64,000 bases of DNA, from positions 95,542 to 159,541 of the forward strand of contig CBDAOL010000005.1 of the NCBI GenBank assembly GCA_965198045.1. Reading direction: 5' to 3'. The stretch's first letter is position 1. Each line of letters starts with the position of its first letter. The notes below the pieces were generated by a model. That model worked only from the letters and a program-made list of their open reading frames with translations. It ran no database searches and was not told the DNA's origin. The DNA is from CBDDEC01 sp965198045 (GTDB taxonomy: Bacteria > Chloroflexota > Dehalococcoidia > UBA2979). A program made the position numbers and the translations under genes. This document shows, piece by piece, positions 8,484-17,831 of the stretch.

Positions 8484-9280
8484 CCTTCGCGCCGCGCGGC
8501 GAGGTCGTAGAGCAGCACGGAGGCGGCAGCGGCGAGGTTCAGCGAGTCGGCGCGCCCGCGCATCGGCAGCGCGACGATCTCGTCACAGGCGGCGAGTTGT
8601 GCGTCGCTCAAGCCCGAGCGCTCCGTTCCGAAGAGCAGCGCCGCGCGTTCACCGTAGTCGGCGCTGCGGTAGTCGGCAGCGCCGCCGTCCGACGTGCCGA
8701 TGAGCCGGATCTCGCGCTCGGCAGTCCAGGCGGCGAACGCCTCGAATGTGGCGCGCGCCATACGCCGCGAGAACAGCGAGCCCATCGAGGCTCGGATCGC
8801 GGTCGGGTGGTACGGATCGGTGCTGTCATCGAGCAGCACGAGATCGGTGATCCCGGCGCCGTCGGCGCTTCGCAGGATCGTGCCCAGGTTGCCGGGGTCG
8901 CGCACCTCGGCGAGCGCCACGACATCCGCCGTGCCGAACTCGGTGTCGTCGAGGCCGCTCCAACGCTGTCCGATGACGGCGCAGAGTCCGACGGACTGGT
9001 CGCGGCCGGAGAGCGTGGCGAGCACCTTCGGGGCAACCGGCAACACCTCGATGCCCCGGGACTCGGCGTCGGAGACGAGCTGGAGGCCGAACTCGCTCGT
9101 CAGCTGGTCCGGAGCGAAGACGAGACAGCGCACGTCCGCGTCGAGCTGGATTGCCTCGCCTACCTGGCGGATGCCCTCGACGAGCGCGAGACCGCTGGTG
9201 CGACGCTGCTTGAGCCTTCGCAGCCCGCGGATCGACCGAATTCGGGTGTTCGCCGTGCTGGTGATGGTGGCGCGCACCAC
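8480..9280 (-). CDS. TrmH/SpoU-family RNA 2'-O-methyltransferase
   Basis: 266 residues. An N-terminal substrate-binding domain precedes a SPOUT knot with the three family motifs: RDPGNLGTILRSADG (motif 1), LLFGTERSGLS (motif 2) and LPMRGRADSLNLAAAASVLLYD, split here as LPMRGRADSLN then AAAASVLLYD (motif 3). Such enzymes methylate a ribose in 23S rRNA or tRNA; the target cannot be fixed from sequence. The start is GTG. It sits 17 bases after prfA and overlaps prmC by four bases, so the operon prfA-trmH-like-prmC is translation-related throughout. Confidence 0.88.
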   Translation of the reverse strand: MVRATITSTANTRIRSIRGLRRLKQRRTSGLALVEGIRQVGEAIQLDADVRCLVFAPDQLTSEFGLQLVSDAESRGIEVLPVAPKVLATLSGRDQSVGLCAVIGQRWSGLDDTEFGTADVVALAEVRDPGNLGTILRSADGAGITDLVLLDDSTDPYHPTAIRASMGSLFSRRMARATFEAFAAWTAEREIRLIGTSDGGAADYRSADYGERAALLFGTERSGLSDAQLAACDEIVALPMRGRADSLNLAAAASVLLYDLAARREG

Positions 9281-9296
9281 AGCGTCCGAGGCGCGC

Positions 9297-10361
9297 TCAG
9301 GCGGTGGCGGCGAGCTGGCGCGCCTGATGTTCGGCGCTCACCGCGTCGATCAGCGGCTCCAGCTCACCATCGAGGACGCGCGGCAGACCGTGCACGGTCA
9401 GCCCGATGCGGTGATCGGTGATGCGGTCCTGCGGGAAGTTGTACGTCCTGATCTTCTCTGAGCGGTCCCCGCTGCCTACCTGTGCGCGGCGGGCGTCCGC
9501 CTCCTCGCGGTCGGCGCGCTCCCGCTCCACCTCGTACAGCCGGGCGCGGAGGACGGCCTCGGCCTTCGCGCGGTTCTTCGCCTGCGAGCGCTCGTCCTGG
9601 CACTGCACGACGATGCCGGAGGGCTCGTGCGTCATGCGCACCGCTGTGGCGACCTTGTTGACGTTCTGACCACCCGCGCCGCCGGAGTGGAAGATGTCGA
9701 TGCGCACGTCGTTCCAGTCGATGTCGACATCGACCTCGTCCGCCTCGGGCATCACCGCGACGGTGGCGGTCGAGGTGTGGATGCGGCCTTGCGACTCCGT
9801 GTCCGGCACGCGCTGGACGCGGTGCACGCCGGACTCGAACTTGAGCTTCGAGTACGCGCCCTCCCCGTTCACTTCGAAGGTGATCTCGCGGTATCCGCCA
9901 GCACCAGACGCCGAGGTATTGAGCACGCCGGTCTTCCAGTTCTGCCGCTCCGCGTAGCGCTGGTACATGCGGAACAGATCGGCGGCGAAGAGCCCGGCCT
10001 CCTCGCCACCAGCGCCCGAGCGGATCTCGACGATGACGTTCTTCTCGTCCGCCGGGTCCTTCGGCAGCAGGGCCACACGGAGCGCCTCCTCGAGGGCTTC
10101 GAGTTCCGGGACCAGGCGCTGCTCCTCTTCGCGCCCGAGATCGCGCATCTCCTCGTCCTCATCGCGCAGCAGCGCGCGCGCCTCCTCGAGCGCCGCCTCG
10201 GTCCCACGGAAGCTGTGGAACAGCTCGACGACGCCCTCGAGGTGGCTGCGTTCGCGGTTGAGCTCCTGGACACGTCGATAGTCGCCCGCGATCTCGGGAT
10301 CCGCGAGCAACGCCGTCAACTCGGCGAAGCGAGCCTCGATTTCTGCCAGCCGTTCAAGCAT
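9297..10361 (-). CDS. prfA: Peptide chain release factor 1
   Basis: 354 residues, the usual RF1 length. The catalytic GGQ loop is intact ([18 protein letters not shown], around residue 228). The domain-2 region [19 protein letters not shown] corresponds to the RF1 stop-codon recognition segment; the tripeptide is PDT rather than PVT/PAT. RF1 releases peptides at UAA and UAG. It is first in an operon with an RNA methyltransferase and prmC, whose product modifies the GGQ glutamine. The ATG at 10361 lies six bases after a TAGACT hexamer with no leader. Confidence 0.95.
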   Translation of the reverse strand: MLERLAEIEARFAELTALLADPEIAGDYRRVQELNRERSHLEGVVELFHSFRGTEAALEEARALLRDEDEEMRDLGREEEQRLVPELEALEEALRVALLPKDPADEKNVIVEIRSGAGGEEAGLFAADLFRMYQRYAERQNWKTGVLNTSASGAGGYREITFEVNGEGAYSKLKFESGVHRVQRVPDTESQGRIHTSTATVAVMPEADEVDVDIDWNDVRIDIFHSGGAGGQNVNKVATAVRMTHEPSGIVVQCQDERSQAKNRAKAEAVLRARLYEVERERADREEADARRAQVGSGDRSEKIRTYNFPQDRITDHRIGLTVHGLPRVLDGELEPLIDAVSAEHQARQLAATA

Positions 10362-10373
10362 GAATCCAGTCTA
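10359..10373 (-). promoter_or_regulatory. Leaderless-type promoter of prfA (-10 TAGACT)
   Basis: On the minus strand TAGACT (10373-10368) is followed by six bases (GGATTC) and the prfA ATG. This is the same hexamer and the same spacing as at recR. No ribosome-binding site fits, since GGA lies only three bases from the ATG. This supports a transcript beginning at or next to the start codon. Confidence 0.55.
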
Positions 10374-10410
10374 CGACGCCGGTTCGGCAGGATCCGTCGG
10401 AGCCCGCGCG

Positions 10411-11688
10411 TCAGGCCGAGGGCGGCAAGGCTGCTGCAATGGCGGCCGCGACGCCGTCGAGGGGCACCGCTCGTTGTTCGCCGTCAGCGGTGAGTGGCTT
10501 CAGCTGCACCTCGCCCGCCGCGACCTCGGCGTTACCGACGATGACGGCGAACGCCGCGCCGGAGCGGTCGGCGCTCCGCAGCTGCGCGCGCATCGAGCGA
10601 CCGGGCGTGCCGTTGCGGACGGCCAGCCCGGCGTCGCGCAGCTGACGCGCGACCTGCATAGCCGCGCCTGGTCCCGCCTCGCCGAGAGGCACAGTGACGG
10701 CGGCGAGCGGTGGTTCCTCGCCCGCGTCCAGTCCGGCGTCGCGCATATTCATCGCGATGCGCTCGATGCCGGTGGCGAAGCCGACGCCGGCGGTCGGCGG
10801 GCCGCCGAGGAGTTCGACCAGCCCGTCGTAGCGCCCGCCCGCGCCCACGGTCGTTTGGGAACCTTCGTCTTGCGGCTCGAACTCCCAGACGGTGCGGGCG
10901 TAATAGTCGAGACCGCGCACGATCTTCGGATCGACCTCGTAGGGCTGCCCGAGGCCATCGAGGTAGGCGCGAACCTCCTCGAAGTGCTCCAGGTCCGATG
11001 GCGTGAGGTGGTCGAGGATGCTCGGAGCATCTGCGATCGCCTCGGCGTCGGCCGCTTCCTTCGAGTCGAGGATGCGCAGCACGTTGGTCTCCAGGCGTCG
11101 CTGCGAGTCCGGAGATAGGGCGTCGCGATGCCCGGCGAAGTGCTCCGCCAGGACCTCGACATAACGCTGCCGTGTCTCGGCGGTGCCGATCGAGTTGATG
11201 CGCAACACGAGGTCGTCAAGGCCGAGCTCGCGGTAGAGCGAGGCCTGGAGGTCAATGACCTCGGCGTCCGCCGCAGAGGACTCGTCCCCGATGCACTCGA
11301 CGCCGAACTGCCAGAGCTGCCGATAACGGCCGGCCTGCGGGCGGTCGTAGCGGAAGTACGGGCCGAAGTAGAAGAGCCGCACCGGCTGCGGGCGGCTGGC
11401 CATGCCGTGTTCGAGGTAGGCGCGCGCCACGGAGGCGGTGCCTTCCGGACGCAAAGCGAGACGATCTCCGCCGCGGTCGTCGAAGAGATAGACCTCCTTG
11501 GTCACGATGTCGGAGTCGTCGCCCACGGTGCGCAGGAAGACATCCGCGTCCTCGACGATCGGTGTCTGGATCAGCTGGTAGTCGAAGCGCCGGGCGACGC
11601 TTTCGGCGACGTCGCGGATGCGACGCCATAGGGCGGCATCCTCCGGGAGGGTGTCGTGCATGCCTCGTGGCGCCTGCAGATCGGCCAT
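10411..11688 (-). CDS. hisS: Histidyl-tRNA synthetase
   Basis: 425 residues from ATG 11688. The frame is open further upstream, but the family's opening residues APRGMHDTLPED follow directly on this ATG, and a TATGGT box lies six bases before it. Class II motifs are present: motif 2 in RLFYFGPYFRYDRPQ followed by GRYRQLWQFG, the histidine A loop GLDYYARTVWEF, and motif 3 GVGFATGIERI. A C-terminal anticodon-binding domain completes it. It charges tRNA-His in the cytoplasm and is separated by 50 bases from prfA, so it may be transcribed independently. Confidence 0.93.
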   Translation of the reverse strand: MADLQAPRGMHDTLPEDAALWRRIRDVAESVARRFDYQLIQTPIVEDADVFLRTVGDDSDIVTKEVYLFDDRGGDRLALRPEGTASVARAYLEHGMASRPQPVRLFYFGPYFRYDRPQAGRYRQLWQFGVECIGDESSAADAEVIDLQASLYRELGLDDLVLRINSIGTAETRQRYVEVLAEHFAGHRDALSPDSQRRLETNVLRILDSKEAADAEAIADAPSILDHLTPSDLEHFEEVRAYLDGLGQPYEVDPKIVRGLDYYARTVWEFEPQDEGSQTTVGAGGRYDGLVELLGGPPTAGVGFATGIERIAMNMRDAGLDAGEEPPLAAVTVPLGEAGPGAAMQVARQLRDAGLAVRNGTPGRSMRAQLRSADRSGAAFAVIVGNAEVAAGEVQLKPLTADGEQRAVPLDGVAAAIAAALPPSA

Positions 11689-11700
11689 GTCGTCACCATA
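11686..11700 (-). promoter_or_regulatory. Leaderless-type promoter of hisS (-10 TATGGT)
   Basis: On the minus strand TATGGT (11700-11695) is followed by six bases (GACGAC) and the hisS ATG. The spacing is identical to recR and prfA, and this also selects the start codon used here. Confidence 0.5.
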
Positions 11701-11751
11701 CGGTCGCCCTGATCGGCGGGCAATCGAGGCGAGGAGCCGCGGTCTCCGTGC

Positions 11752-11757
11752 TAGAGT
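11752..11757 (+). promoter_or_regulatory. -10 element TAGAGT upstream of relA/spoT
   Basis: TAGAGT lies 23 bases before the ATG at 11781. Unlike the leaderless cases, there is room for a short leader with a purine-rich GGGACGAG ribosome-binding site at 11768-11775. No convincing -35 box is visible. Confidence 0.35.
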
Positions 11758-11780
11758 CGAATACACACGGGACGAGACAT

Positions 11781-13958
11781 ATGGTCGCCACTGAGACGGC
11801 CGTCCCCGGCCGCGAGCAGCTCCTGGCAACGGTCACAAACTACCTCCCGACGAAGCGGGTGGGTGCTGTCGTGCGTGCAGTCGACTTCGCGACCCAGGCG
11901 CACGAGGGGCAGAAGCGCAAGTCGGGCGATGCGTACATTTCGCATCCCCTCGCCGTCGCGCAACTCGTCGCCGACCTGCGGATGGACCCGCCGACCGTGC
12001 TGGCCGCGGTGCTGCACGACGTCATCGAGGACTGCGACGTGTCCGCGGCCGAGCTGCGACGACGATTCGGCGCCGATGTCGCGAGCCTGGTCGAGGGCGC
12101 GACGAAGATCGATCACATCACCCCGGGTGGCGTCCTCGACGTCGAAACGGTCGACGCCGAGACGTTGCGCAAGATGTTCATCGCGATGGCCGAGGATGTC
12201 CGCGTGGTGATCGTGAAGCTGGCTGACCGGCTGCACAACATGCGGACGCTCGCCTACCTCGACGCGGACCGCCAGCAGGCGATCGCCCGCGAGACGATGG
12301 ACGTCTACGCCCCGCTGGCCTCGCGTCTTGGCGTCTGGCAGTTCAAATGGGAGCTCGAGGACCTGGCCTTCCGCTACCTCGAGCCGGAGCGTTACCGCCG
12401 GCTCGCCGATCGGATCCAGTCGAAGCGCAGCGAGCGCGAACGCTACGTAACACGCGTCGAAGCGCAGGCCCGCAAGGCTCTCGAAGAGGCGGAGGTCGAG
12501 GCAGAGGTCGTGGGGCGAGTCAAGCACCTGTACTCGATCGAGCAGAAGGAGGAACGCTACGCCGCCGAGGGGCGCAGTTTCGATGACATCCAGGATCTCC
12601 TCGCCGTGCGCATCCTCGTCGACTCCGTGGCCGATTGCTACAACGCGCTCGGCGTCGTGCACCAGGCGTGGCAGCCGATCACCGGCACCTTCGACGACTA
12701 CATCGCCAGCCCGAAGGAATCGCTCTACCAGTCGCTGCACACCTCGGTCCTCGGCCCCGGCGCACGAGCGTTCGAGGTGCAGATCCGCACGCGGGAGATG
12801 CACGAGCTTGCCGAGTACGGCGTCGCCGCGCACTGGCAGTACAAGGAAGACGCCTCGCGCCGCGACTTCCAGGCCGAGGAGCGTATGTCCTGGCTTCGCC
12901 AGTTGCTCGAGTGGCAGCAGGAGGCATCGGGGACGGATGACTTCCTCGAGTCGGTCAAGACCGACATCTTCCGCGACCAGGTGTTCGTCCACACGCCTCG
13001 TGGCGACGTGAAGGTGCTACCGGCCGGTTCGACGCCCATCGATTTCGCGTACCGCATCCACACTGATCTGGGCCACAACTGCGTGGGCGCGAAGATCGGC
13101 GGCAAGATGGTGCCGCTCGCCACCAAGCTGCAGAACGGCGATGTCGTCGAGATCGTGCGGTCGCGGCAGCCCAAGGGTCCGTCACGCGACTGGCTGCTGC
13201 CGTCGCGCGGCTACCTCGGCTCGAGCCACTCGAAGCAGAAGGTCCGCCAGTGGTTCCGCCGTCAGCATCGGTCGGAGAACATCGACCAGGGCCGCGCCAC
13301 ACTCGAACGCGAGGTGAAGCGGCTCGGGATCGACAAGCTGCCGCGCGACCTGCCGCGGCAGATGGGGTACGAGAACCTCGACGACCTGTATGCCGCGATT
13401 GGCTCCGGCGACGCGTCGCGGCAGAAGCTGACGAACCGCCTCGGCGAGCACGCTCCGGCGCCCACGGAGCAGCCGGCGCCGCGCTCCACCGTCGTTGTCT
13501 CGAAGACCAAGGGCGCGCCGGGTGTACGCGTGTTGGGCACCACCGGGCTGCACGTCGTCCTCGCCCGCTGCTGCGGTCCGCTGCCCGGCGACCCGATCGT
13601 CGGCTACATCACCCGCGCCCGAGGCGTCACCGTCCACCGCCGCTCCTGCCGCAATGTCCTCCAGCGCACCGACGACGCCGATCGGCTCGTCGAATGTGAT
13701 TGGGGCCCCACCGGCGAGATGTACTCGGCGGCCGTCGAGGTGCTGGCCTGGGACCGCGTGGGCCTGTTGCGCGATCTCAGCACCCTGGTTGCAGAGGACC
13801 AGGTGAATATGGTGCGGGTCTCCACACGCGAGCACGACGACCGCACGACGACGGTCTCGCTCACCCTCGAGACGGAGGGCGGTGCGCAGTTCGCTCAACT
13901 GCTGACCCACCTCGATGCCGTGCGCGGCGTGATCTCGGTTCGCCGCGTCGGCGCCTAG
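11781..13958 (+). CDS. Bifunctional (p)ppGpp synthetase/hydrolase, RelA/SpoT family
   Basis: 725 residues from ATG 11781. The open frame extends 219 bases further upstream, but that part overlaps hisS and its promoter. The HD hydrolase domain is complete (H55, and HD at 79-80 in LHDVIED). The synthetase domain contains DIQDLLAVRILVDSVADCYN and the SPKESLYQSLHTSV substrate loop. The TGS domain starts near residue 400 (VFVHTPRGDVKVLPAG), and a C-terminal ACT domain ends the protein. An intact HD motif argues for a bifunctional Rel enzyme making and degrading the stringent-response alarmone. It is monocistronic and divergent from hisS. Confidence 0.93.
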   Translation: MVATETAVPGREQLLATVTNYLPTKRVGAVVRAVDFATQAHEGQKRKSGDAYISHPLAVAQLVADLRMDPPTVLAAVLHDVIEDCDVSAAELRRRFGADVASLVEGATKIDHITPGGVLDVETVDAETLRKMFIAMAEDVRVVIVKLADRLHNMRTLAYLDADRQQAIARETMDVYAPLASRLGVWQFKWELEDLAFRYLEPERYRRLADRIQSKRSERERYVTRVEAQARKALEEAEVEAEVVGRVKHLYSIEQKEERYAAEGRSFDDIQDLLAVRILVDSVADCYNALGVVHQAWQPITGTFDDYIASPKESLYQSLHTSVLGPGARAFEVQIRTREMHELAEYGVAAHWQYKEDASRRDFQAEERMSWLRQLLEWQQEASGTDDFLESVKTDIFRDQVFVHTPRGDVKVLPAGSTPIDFAYRIHTDLGHNCVGAKIGGKMVPLATKLQNGDVVEIVRSRQPKGPSRDWLLPSRGYLGSSHSKQKVRQWFRRQHRSENIDQGRATLEREVKRLGIDKLPRDLPRQMGYENLDDLYAAIGSGDASRQKLTNRLGEHAPAPTEQPAPRSTVVVSKTKGAPGVRVLGTTGLHVVLARCCGPLPGDPIVGYITRARGVTVHRRSCRNVLQRTDDADRLVECDWGPTGEMYSAAVEVLAWDRVGLLRDLSTLVAEDQVNMVRVSTREHDDRTTTVSLTLETEGGAQFAQLLTHLDAVRGVISVRRVGA

Positions 13959-14024
13959 CGACCCTTGGCCGTCTGCTCTTCGGATGTCACGCCCTGCGAC
14001 GATGCTCGGCCAGCCTGCGTGGCG

Positions 14025-14030
14025 TAGGAT
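14025..14030 (+). promoter_or_regulatory. -10-like TAGGAT upstream of comM
   Basis: TAGGAT lies in the 141-base gap between the Rel gene and comM and would give a leader of about 63 bases. No clear -35 box is seen; the call rests only on the hexamer and position. Confidence 0.25.
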
Positions 14031-14099
14031 GCGCGTGTCCTTGCGACTGATCCGACCGCCCGCACCGGACGCGCGTGGCTAGACGGGACACACCGCCTC

Positions 14100-15617
14100 G
14101 TGAGCCTCGCCACCGTGCGCAGCGGCGCGCTGCGCGGCATCGAGGGCATCGCCGTCGACGTTGAGGTCGACATCGGCATCGGACTGCCCGCGTTCAACAT
14201 CGTCGGCCTGCCAGACGCGTCGGTGCAGGAAGCGCGAGAGCGCGTGCGTTCGGCGATCCAGAACGCCGGCTTCGAGTTCCCGCTGCGCCGCATCACTGTC
14301 AACCTCGCGCCGGCCGACGTGCGGAAAGAGGGGCCGATCTACGACCTGCCGATCGCGATCGCCATCCTGGTCGCGTCGGGGCAGGTCGAAGACCGCTTTG
14401 GTGACCGCGCGACTGCTGGCGAGTTGTCGCTGGACGGCCAGTTGCGCCACATCAACGGCGTGCTGCCGTTCGTGGCGATGTGCGCCGAGGAGGGTATCGC
14501 CGGCGTCGTCGTCCCAGCCGTCGACGTGCGCGAGGCCTCGATGGTCGACGGGGTTGAGGTCAGCGGCCTCGCCGATCTCCGGAACGTCGGCGAACTACGC
14601 GAGACGTGGCCGGCGGCGGAGACTGCGCAGGCGCGGGGCGAGGACGATCGCCTCGTGACGCTTGACCTCGCGACGGTGCAGGGGCAGGAACACGTCAAGC
14701 GCGCACTGGAGGTGGCGGCGGCGGGTGGTCACAACGTGCTGATGCAGGGGCCGCCGGGGAGCGGCAAGACCCTGCTGGCGCGCGCCCTGCCCGGTCTGCT
14801 CGCCCCGCTGGGCAGCCGTGAGGCGATCGAGGTGTCGAAGCTCTACTCGATCACCGGGCTGCTGGCGCGCGACGCGCCGTTGATGACGCACCGCCCGTTT
14901 CGCTCGCCGCACCACACGATCTCGCACGCGGGTCTCGTCGGCGGCGGCAGCCAGATCCGTCCCGGGGAGGTCTCGCTGGCACATCGCGGCGTGCTCTTCC
15001 TCGACGAGTTCCCCGAGTTCAGTTCGGCAGCCCTCGAGGCGATGCGGGAGCCGTTGGAGTCGGGCGCGGTCACGATCTCGAGGGCCCGCGGGTCGCTCAC
15101 GTTCCCGGCGCGCTTCCTCCTCGTCGCAGCAATGAACCCTTGTCCGTGCGGCTATTACGGCGACGCCAAACGCGCGTGCTCCTGCGCCGAATCCACGGTC
15201 TCCCGCTACCAGCGCCGCGTCAGCGGTCCGCTCCTCGATCGCCTCGATCTGTTCGTCGAGGTGCCGCGGGTCGACTACCAGGAGCTGACGGGTGCCCCGA
15301 CCGGCGAGCACTCAGCCGTCGTTCGCGACCGCGTCGTCGAGGCACGGGCGCGGCAGGCACGACGCCTGGCTGGCACCACGTTCGTGACGAACTCGGAGAT
15401 GGGGCCGGTCGAGGTGCGGCGCTACTGCCAGGAGCCGCTCGCGGTCGACGCCGAGCCGCTGATGGCGACCGCGATGGAGCAGCTCGGGCTGTCCGCTCGT
15501 GCCTTCCACCGCGTGCTGAAGGTCGCACGCACGGTCGCAGACCTCGCCGGCTCCGACACCATCGAGGCGCTGCACATCGCCGAGGCGATACAGTACCGCC
15601 GGCGCTGTTCCGACTGA
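14100..15617 (+). CDS. comM: YifB/ComM-family Mg-chelatase-like AAA+ ATPase
   Basis: 505 residues from GTG 14100. The N-terminal Lon-like domain ends near residue 180. The AAA+ module has Walker A GPPGSGKTLLARALPG, Walker B GVLFLDEFPEF, and the zinc-finger-like MNPCPCGYYGDAKRACSC insert typical of the family. A C-terminal helical Mg-chelatase domain (ARAFHRVLKVARTVADLAG) closes it. ComM is a hexameric helicase that promotes branch migration during natural transformation in some bacteria. No other competence genes are in the window, so the role here is inferred from family. Confidence 0.9.
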   Translation: MSLATVRSGALRGIEGIAVDVEVDIGIGLPAFNIVGLPDASVQEARERVRSAIQNAGFEFPLRRITVNLAPADVRKEGPIYDLPIAIAILVASGQVEDRFGDRATAGELSLDGQLRHINGVLPFVAMCAEEGIAGVVVPAVDVREASMVDGVEVSGLADLRNVGELRETWPAAETAQARGEDDRLVTLDLATVQGQEHVKRALEVAAAGGHNVLMQGPPGSGKTLLARALPGLLAPLGSREAIEVSKLYSITGLLARDAPLMTHRPFRSPHHTISHAGLVGGGSQIRPGEVSLAHRGVLFLDEFPEFSSAALEAMREPLESGAVTISRARGSLTFPARFLLVAAMNPCPCGYYGDAKRACSCAESTVSRYQRRVSGPLLDRLDLFVEVPRVDYQELTGAPTGEHSAVVRDRVVEARARQARRLAGTTFVTNSEMGPVEVRRYCQEPLAVDAEPLMATAMEQLGLSARAFHRVLKVARTVADLAGSDTIEALHIAEAIQYRRRCSD

Positions 15618-15658
15618 ACCGCGTTTCCACCGGCGAGTCAGCCGAGCGAGGGGACCGC

Positions 15659-16783
15659 GTGCCGTTCGATCCGTTCCGCATCGAGTTTTTGCAGCGCGCG
15701 ATCGACGATTTGCATCGGCGGATCGATGCGACGCGGTGGCCGGACCTGGCGCACGACCCCGGCTGGACCGAGGGTGCGAACGACGCCGTGCTGCGCGACC
15801 TCGTGCGGTACTGGCGGAACGACTATGACTGGTTTGCCATGCAGGACGCGCTCAATGGGCGCACGCACCTCCGAGGCGAGGTCGAGGGAGAGGCGATGCA
15901 TGTCATGCTCGCCACCGGGCCCGGCGGGGGCGAGCGCATGCCGCTGCTGCTTCTGCACGGCTGGCCCGGCTCGTTCATCGAGTTCCTCGACGCCGCAAAC
16001 CGCCTGAGCGAGGGCGTCGACGGGGTCGCGTTCGACCTGGTCGTGCCGTCGTTGCCGGGCTTCGGGTTCTCCGATGCGCCCTCCGCAGCGGGACTGCACC
16101 CCGGGCGCATCGCTGAGCTGATGCACCTGCTGATGCAGGAACTCGGCTACGAGCGCTACGGCGTCCAGGGTGGGGACTGTGGCGCCATTATCGGCACCGC
16201 TCTCGCCTCGCGACACCCCGAGGCGCTGACCGGGCTGCATCTCAACTTCACCATCGGCGGGCCGCCGCCGGCAGACGGCGAGATGTCCGAAGAGGAGCAA
16301 GAGTGGCGGAAGTTCCGCCAGGACTTCGAGCGCGAGGAGACGGAGTACTCGCGGATCCAGGGCACGCGACCACAGTCGCTCGCGTATGCGCAGCAGGACT
16401 CGCCGGTCGGGTTCCTCGCGTGGATGCTCGAGAAGTTCTGGGTCTGGACGGACCACGGCGACGATCTGTGGGACGCGGTTGATCGCGACTGGCTGCTGAC
16501 GAACGCGATGCTCTACTGGTTGACCGGGAAGGTGCTCTCCGCCGCCCGCATCTACTACGAGACCTCACACATGAGCGAGCCGCTCTTCATCCCACCGATC
16601 GAGGTTCCGATGGCCTACGCGAAGTTCCCCGCCGAGGCGTGGGCGGCGCCTCGCGAGGTCGTCGAGCGCGTGTACAACCTCGTCCAGTACACGGAAGCGC
16701 CCCAGGGAGGGCACTTCGCGGCGATGGAGCAGCCCGAGTTCTTCGCGAGCGATGTCGCCGCGTTCTTCTCGACGCGCGATTAG
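15659..16783 (+). CDS. Epoxide hydrolase (alpha/beta hydrolase with EHN domain)
   Basis: 374 residues from GTG 15659, with a GAGGGGA ribosome-binding site at 15649-15654. The N-terminal EHN lid domain (PFRIEFLQRAIDDLHRRID onward) precedes an alpha/beta-hydrolase core with HGWPGSFIEF (oxyanion HGWP), the nucleophile loop VQGGDCGAIIG (Asp nucleophile) and a late EAPQGGHFAAMEQPE (catalytic histidine). Such enzymes open epoxides to diols in xenobiotic or lipid breakdown. The usual tryptophan after the nucleophile (GGDWG) is cysteine here. It lies 41 bases after comM and could be co-transcribed. Confidence 0.88.
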   Translation: MPFDPFRIEFLQRAIDDLHRRIDATRWPDLAHDPGWTEGANDAVLRDLVRYWRNDYDWFAMQDALNGRTHLRGEVEGEAMHVMLATGPGGGERMPLLLLHGWPGSFIEFLDAANRLSEGVDGVAFDLVVPSLPGFGFSDAPSAAGLHPGRIAELMHLLMQELGYERYGVQGGDCGAIIGTALASRHPEALTGLHLNFTIGGPPPADGEMSEEEQEWRKFRQDFEREETEYSRIQGTRPQSLAYAQQDSPVGFLAWMLEKFWVWTDHGDDLWDAVDRDWLLTNAMLYWLTGKVLSAARIYYETSHMSEPLFIPPIEVPMAYAKFPAEAWAAPREVVERVYNLVQYTEAPQGGHFAAMEQPEFFASDVAAFFSTRD

Positions 16784-16840
16784 GGATCCGGAGGGCCGGA
16801 GGCGACGAATCGGACGCTCGTGCGAGCCACGGCCTGTGGA

Positions 16841-16846
16841 TACACT
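16841..16846 (+). promoter_or_regulatory. -10 element TACACT of tRNA-Arg
   Basis: TACACT lies nine bases before the mature tRNA 5' end, so transcription would begin about three bases upstream of the tRNA. It matches the TANNNT form used at the leaderless genes. Confidence 0.4.
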
Positions 16847-16855
16847 GGATCTCGG

Positions 16856-16931
16856 GCCCTCGTAGCTCAGTGGATAGAGCACTGGCCTCCGGAGCCAGGT
16901 GTCGCAGGTTCGAATCCTGCCGAGGGTACCA
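16856..16931 (+). tRNA. tRNA-Arg (anticodon CCG)
   Basis: A 76-base cloverleaf. The seven-base acceptor stem is GCCCTCG with CGAGGGT, the anticodon arm is CTGGC-CTCCGGA-GCCAG, and the T arm CAGG-TTCGAAT-CCTG shortened here is standard. The terminal CCA is encoded (16929-16931). The loop reads CCG at positions 34-36, for CGG codons. The first acceptor pair is G-U (G1 with U72) rather than G-C. Confidence 0.95.
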
Positions 16932-16984
16932 GCAGGTCCGCTCCCCACTTGAACCCGCCGAAGATGCGTGATCGGAGACCATTA

Positions 16985-17827
16985 GTGAGCGATCGTCGTC
17001 AGCAACGTCGACGAGATCGACAGCGCCGCCGCCGCCAGGGCGGCGGAGGGAGCCCCGGCTACGAGCCCGTCGGGGACGTCGAGTTCAGCGGCATCATGGG
17101 TCTGATGCAGCGCAACGCGCGTGGGCTGTTCCTCGGGGGCATCGTGGTGATGGTGCTGAGCCTCGGCAGCATCTTCTTCGTAACCCAGCTCGGCGGCGCG
17201 TCGCCGCATACCGCTCCGAACGGCAATGGTTCCGGCGATACCGCGCCGACGCCCGTGGCATCCGCCGAGGCGACGCCAGACGCCACCTCGGACGACCCCG
17301 ATGATGGTGAACCAGCGATCGTTCGTTTCTACGAGTCGGCGCCACCGCTGGAGATCGACCTCGAGCAGACGTACGAGGCCATCATCGCGCTCGAGGGTGG
17401 CGGCGAAGTGCGTCTGGAGTTGCTGCCAGGCGCCGCCCCCGCGTACGTGAACAACTTCGTCTTCCTGGCTCGCAACCGCTTCTACGATGGGCTCATGTTC
17501 CATCGCGTCGTCCCGGGCTTCGTCGCACAGGCCGGCGATCCGACAGCGACCGGCTTCGGCGACGCCGGCTACGCCCTGATCGAGGAGAGCAACAGCCTGA
17601 CGTTTGGCACAGGAGTGCTCTCGATGGCGAAGGCGGGAGCCGTCACGAACGGCTCGCAGTTCTTCATCACCCTCGCGCCGGCGCCCCACCTCGACGCCGG
17701 CTTCACCGTGTTCGGTCAGGTGACCGGGGGCATCGAGCTGCTGCAGGCCCTCGAGGCTCGGGACCCAGCGTCGGCCGGCACTCCCGGTCTCACCATCGCC
17801 AGCATCGAGATCGTCGAGGGCGGGTAG
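16985..17827 (+). CDS. Membrane-anchored cyclophilin-type peptidyl-prolyl isomerase
   Basis: 280 residues from GTG 16985, chosen for the GGAGA ribosome-binding site seven bases upstream; longer in-frame starts would overlap the tRNA. It has an Arg/Gln-rich cytoplasmic head (about residues 1-45), one transmembrane helix (GLFLGGIVVMVLSLGSIFF), a Pro/Thr/Asp linker, and a cyclophilin domain from about residue 110. The domain carries MFHRVVPGFVAQAGDP and the GSQFFITLAPAPHLDAGFTV pocket. It probably folds proteins outside the membrane. A second cyclophilin gene follows after four bases. Confidence 0.88.
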   Translation: MSDRRQQRRRDRQRRRRQGGGGSPGYEPVGDVEFSGIMGLMQRNARGLFLGGIVVMVLSLGSIFFVTQLGGASPHTAPNGNGSGDTAPTPVASAEATPDATSDDPDDGEPAIVRFYESAPPLEIDLEQTYEAIIALEGGGEVRLELLPGAAPAYVNNFVFLARNRFYDGLMFHRVVPGFVAQAGDPTATGFGDAGYALIEESNSLTFGTGVLSMAKAGAVTNGSQFFITLAPAPHLDAGFTVFGQVTGGIELLQALEARDPASAGTPGLTIASIEIVEGG

Positions 17828-17831
17828 CACC

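Noticed and set aside
11751..12992. 413-codon minus-strand frame opposite the Rel gene
   Set aside because: It is antisense to the conserved HD and synthetase domains with no family similarity.
14595..15311. Minus-strand frames opposite comM
   Set aside because: Same reason: GC-driven shadow frames over a clear AAA+ ATPase.
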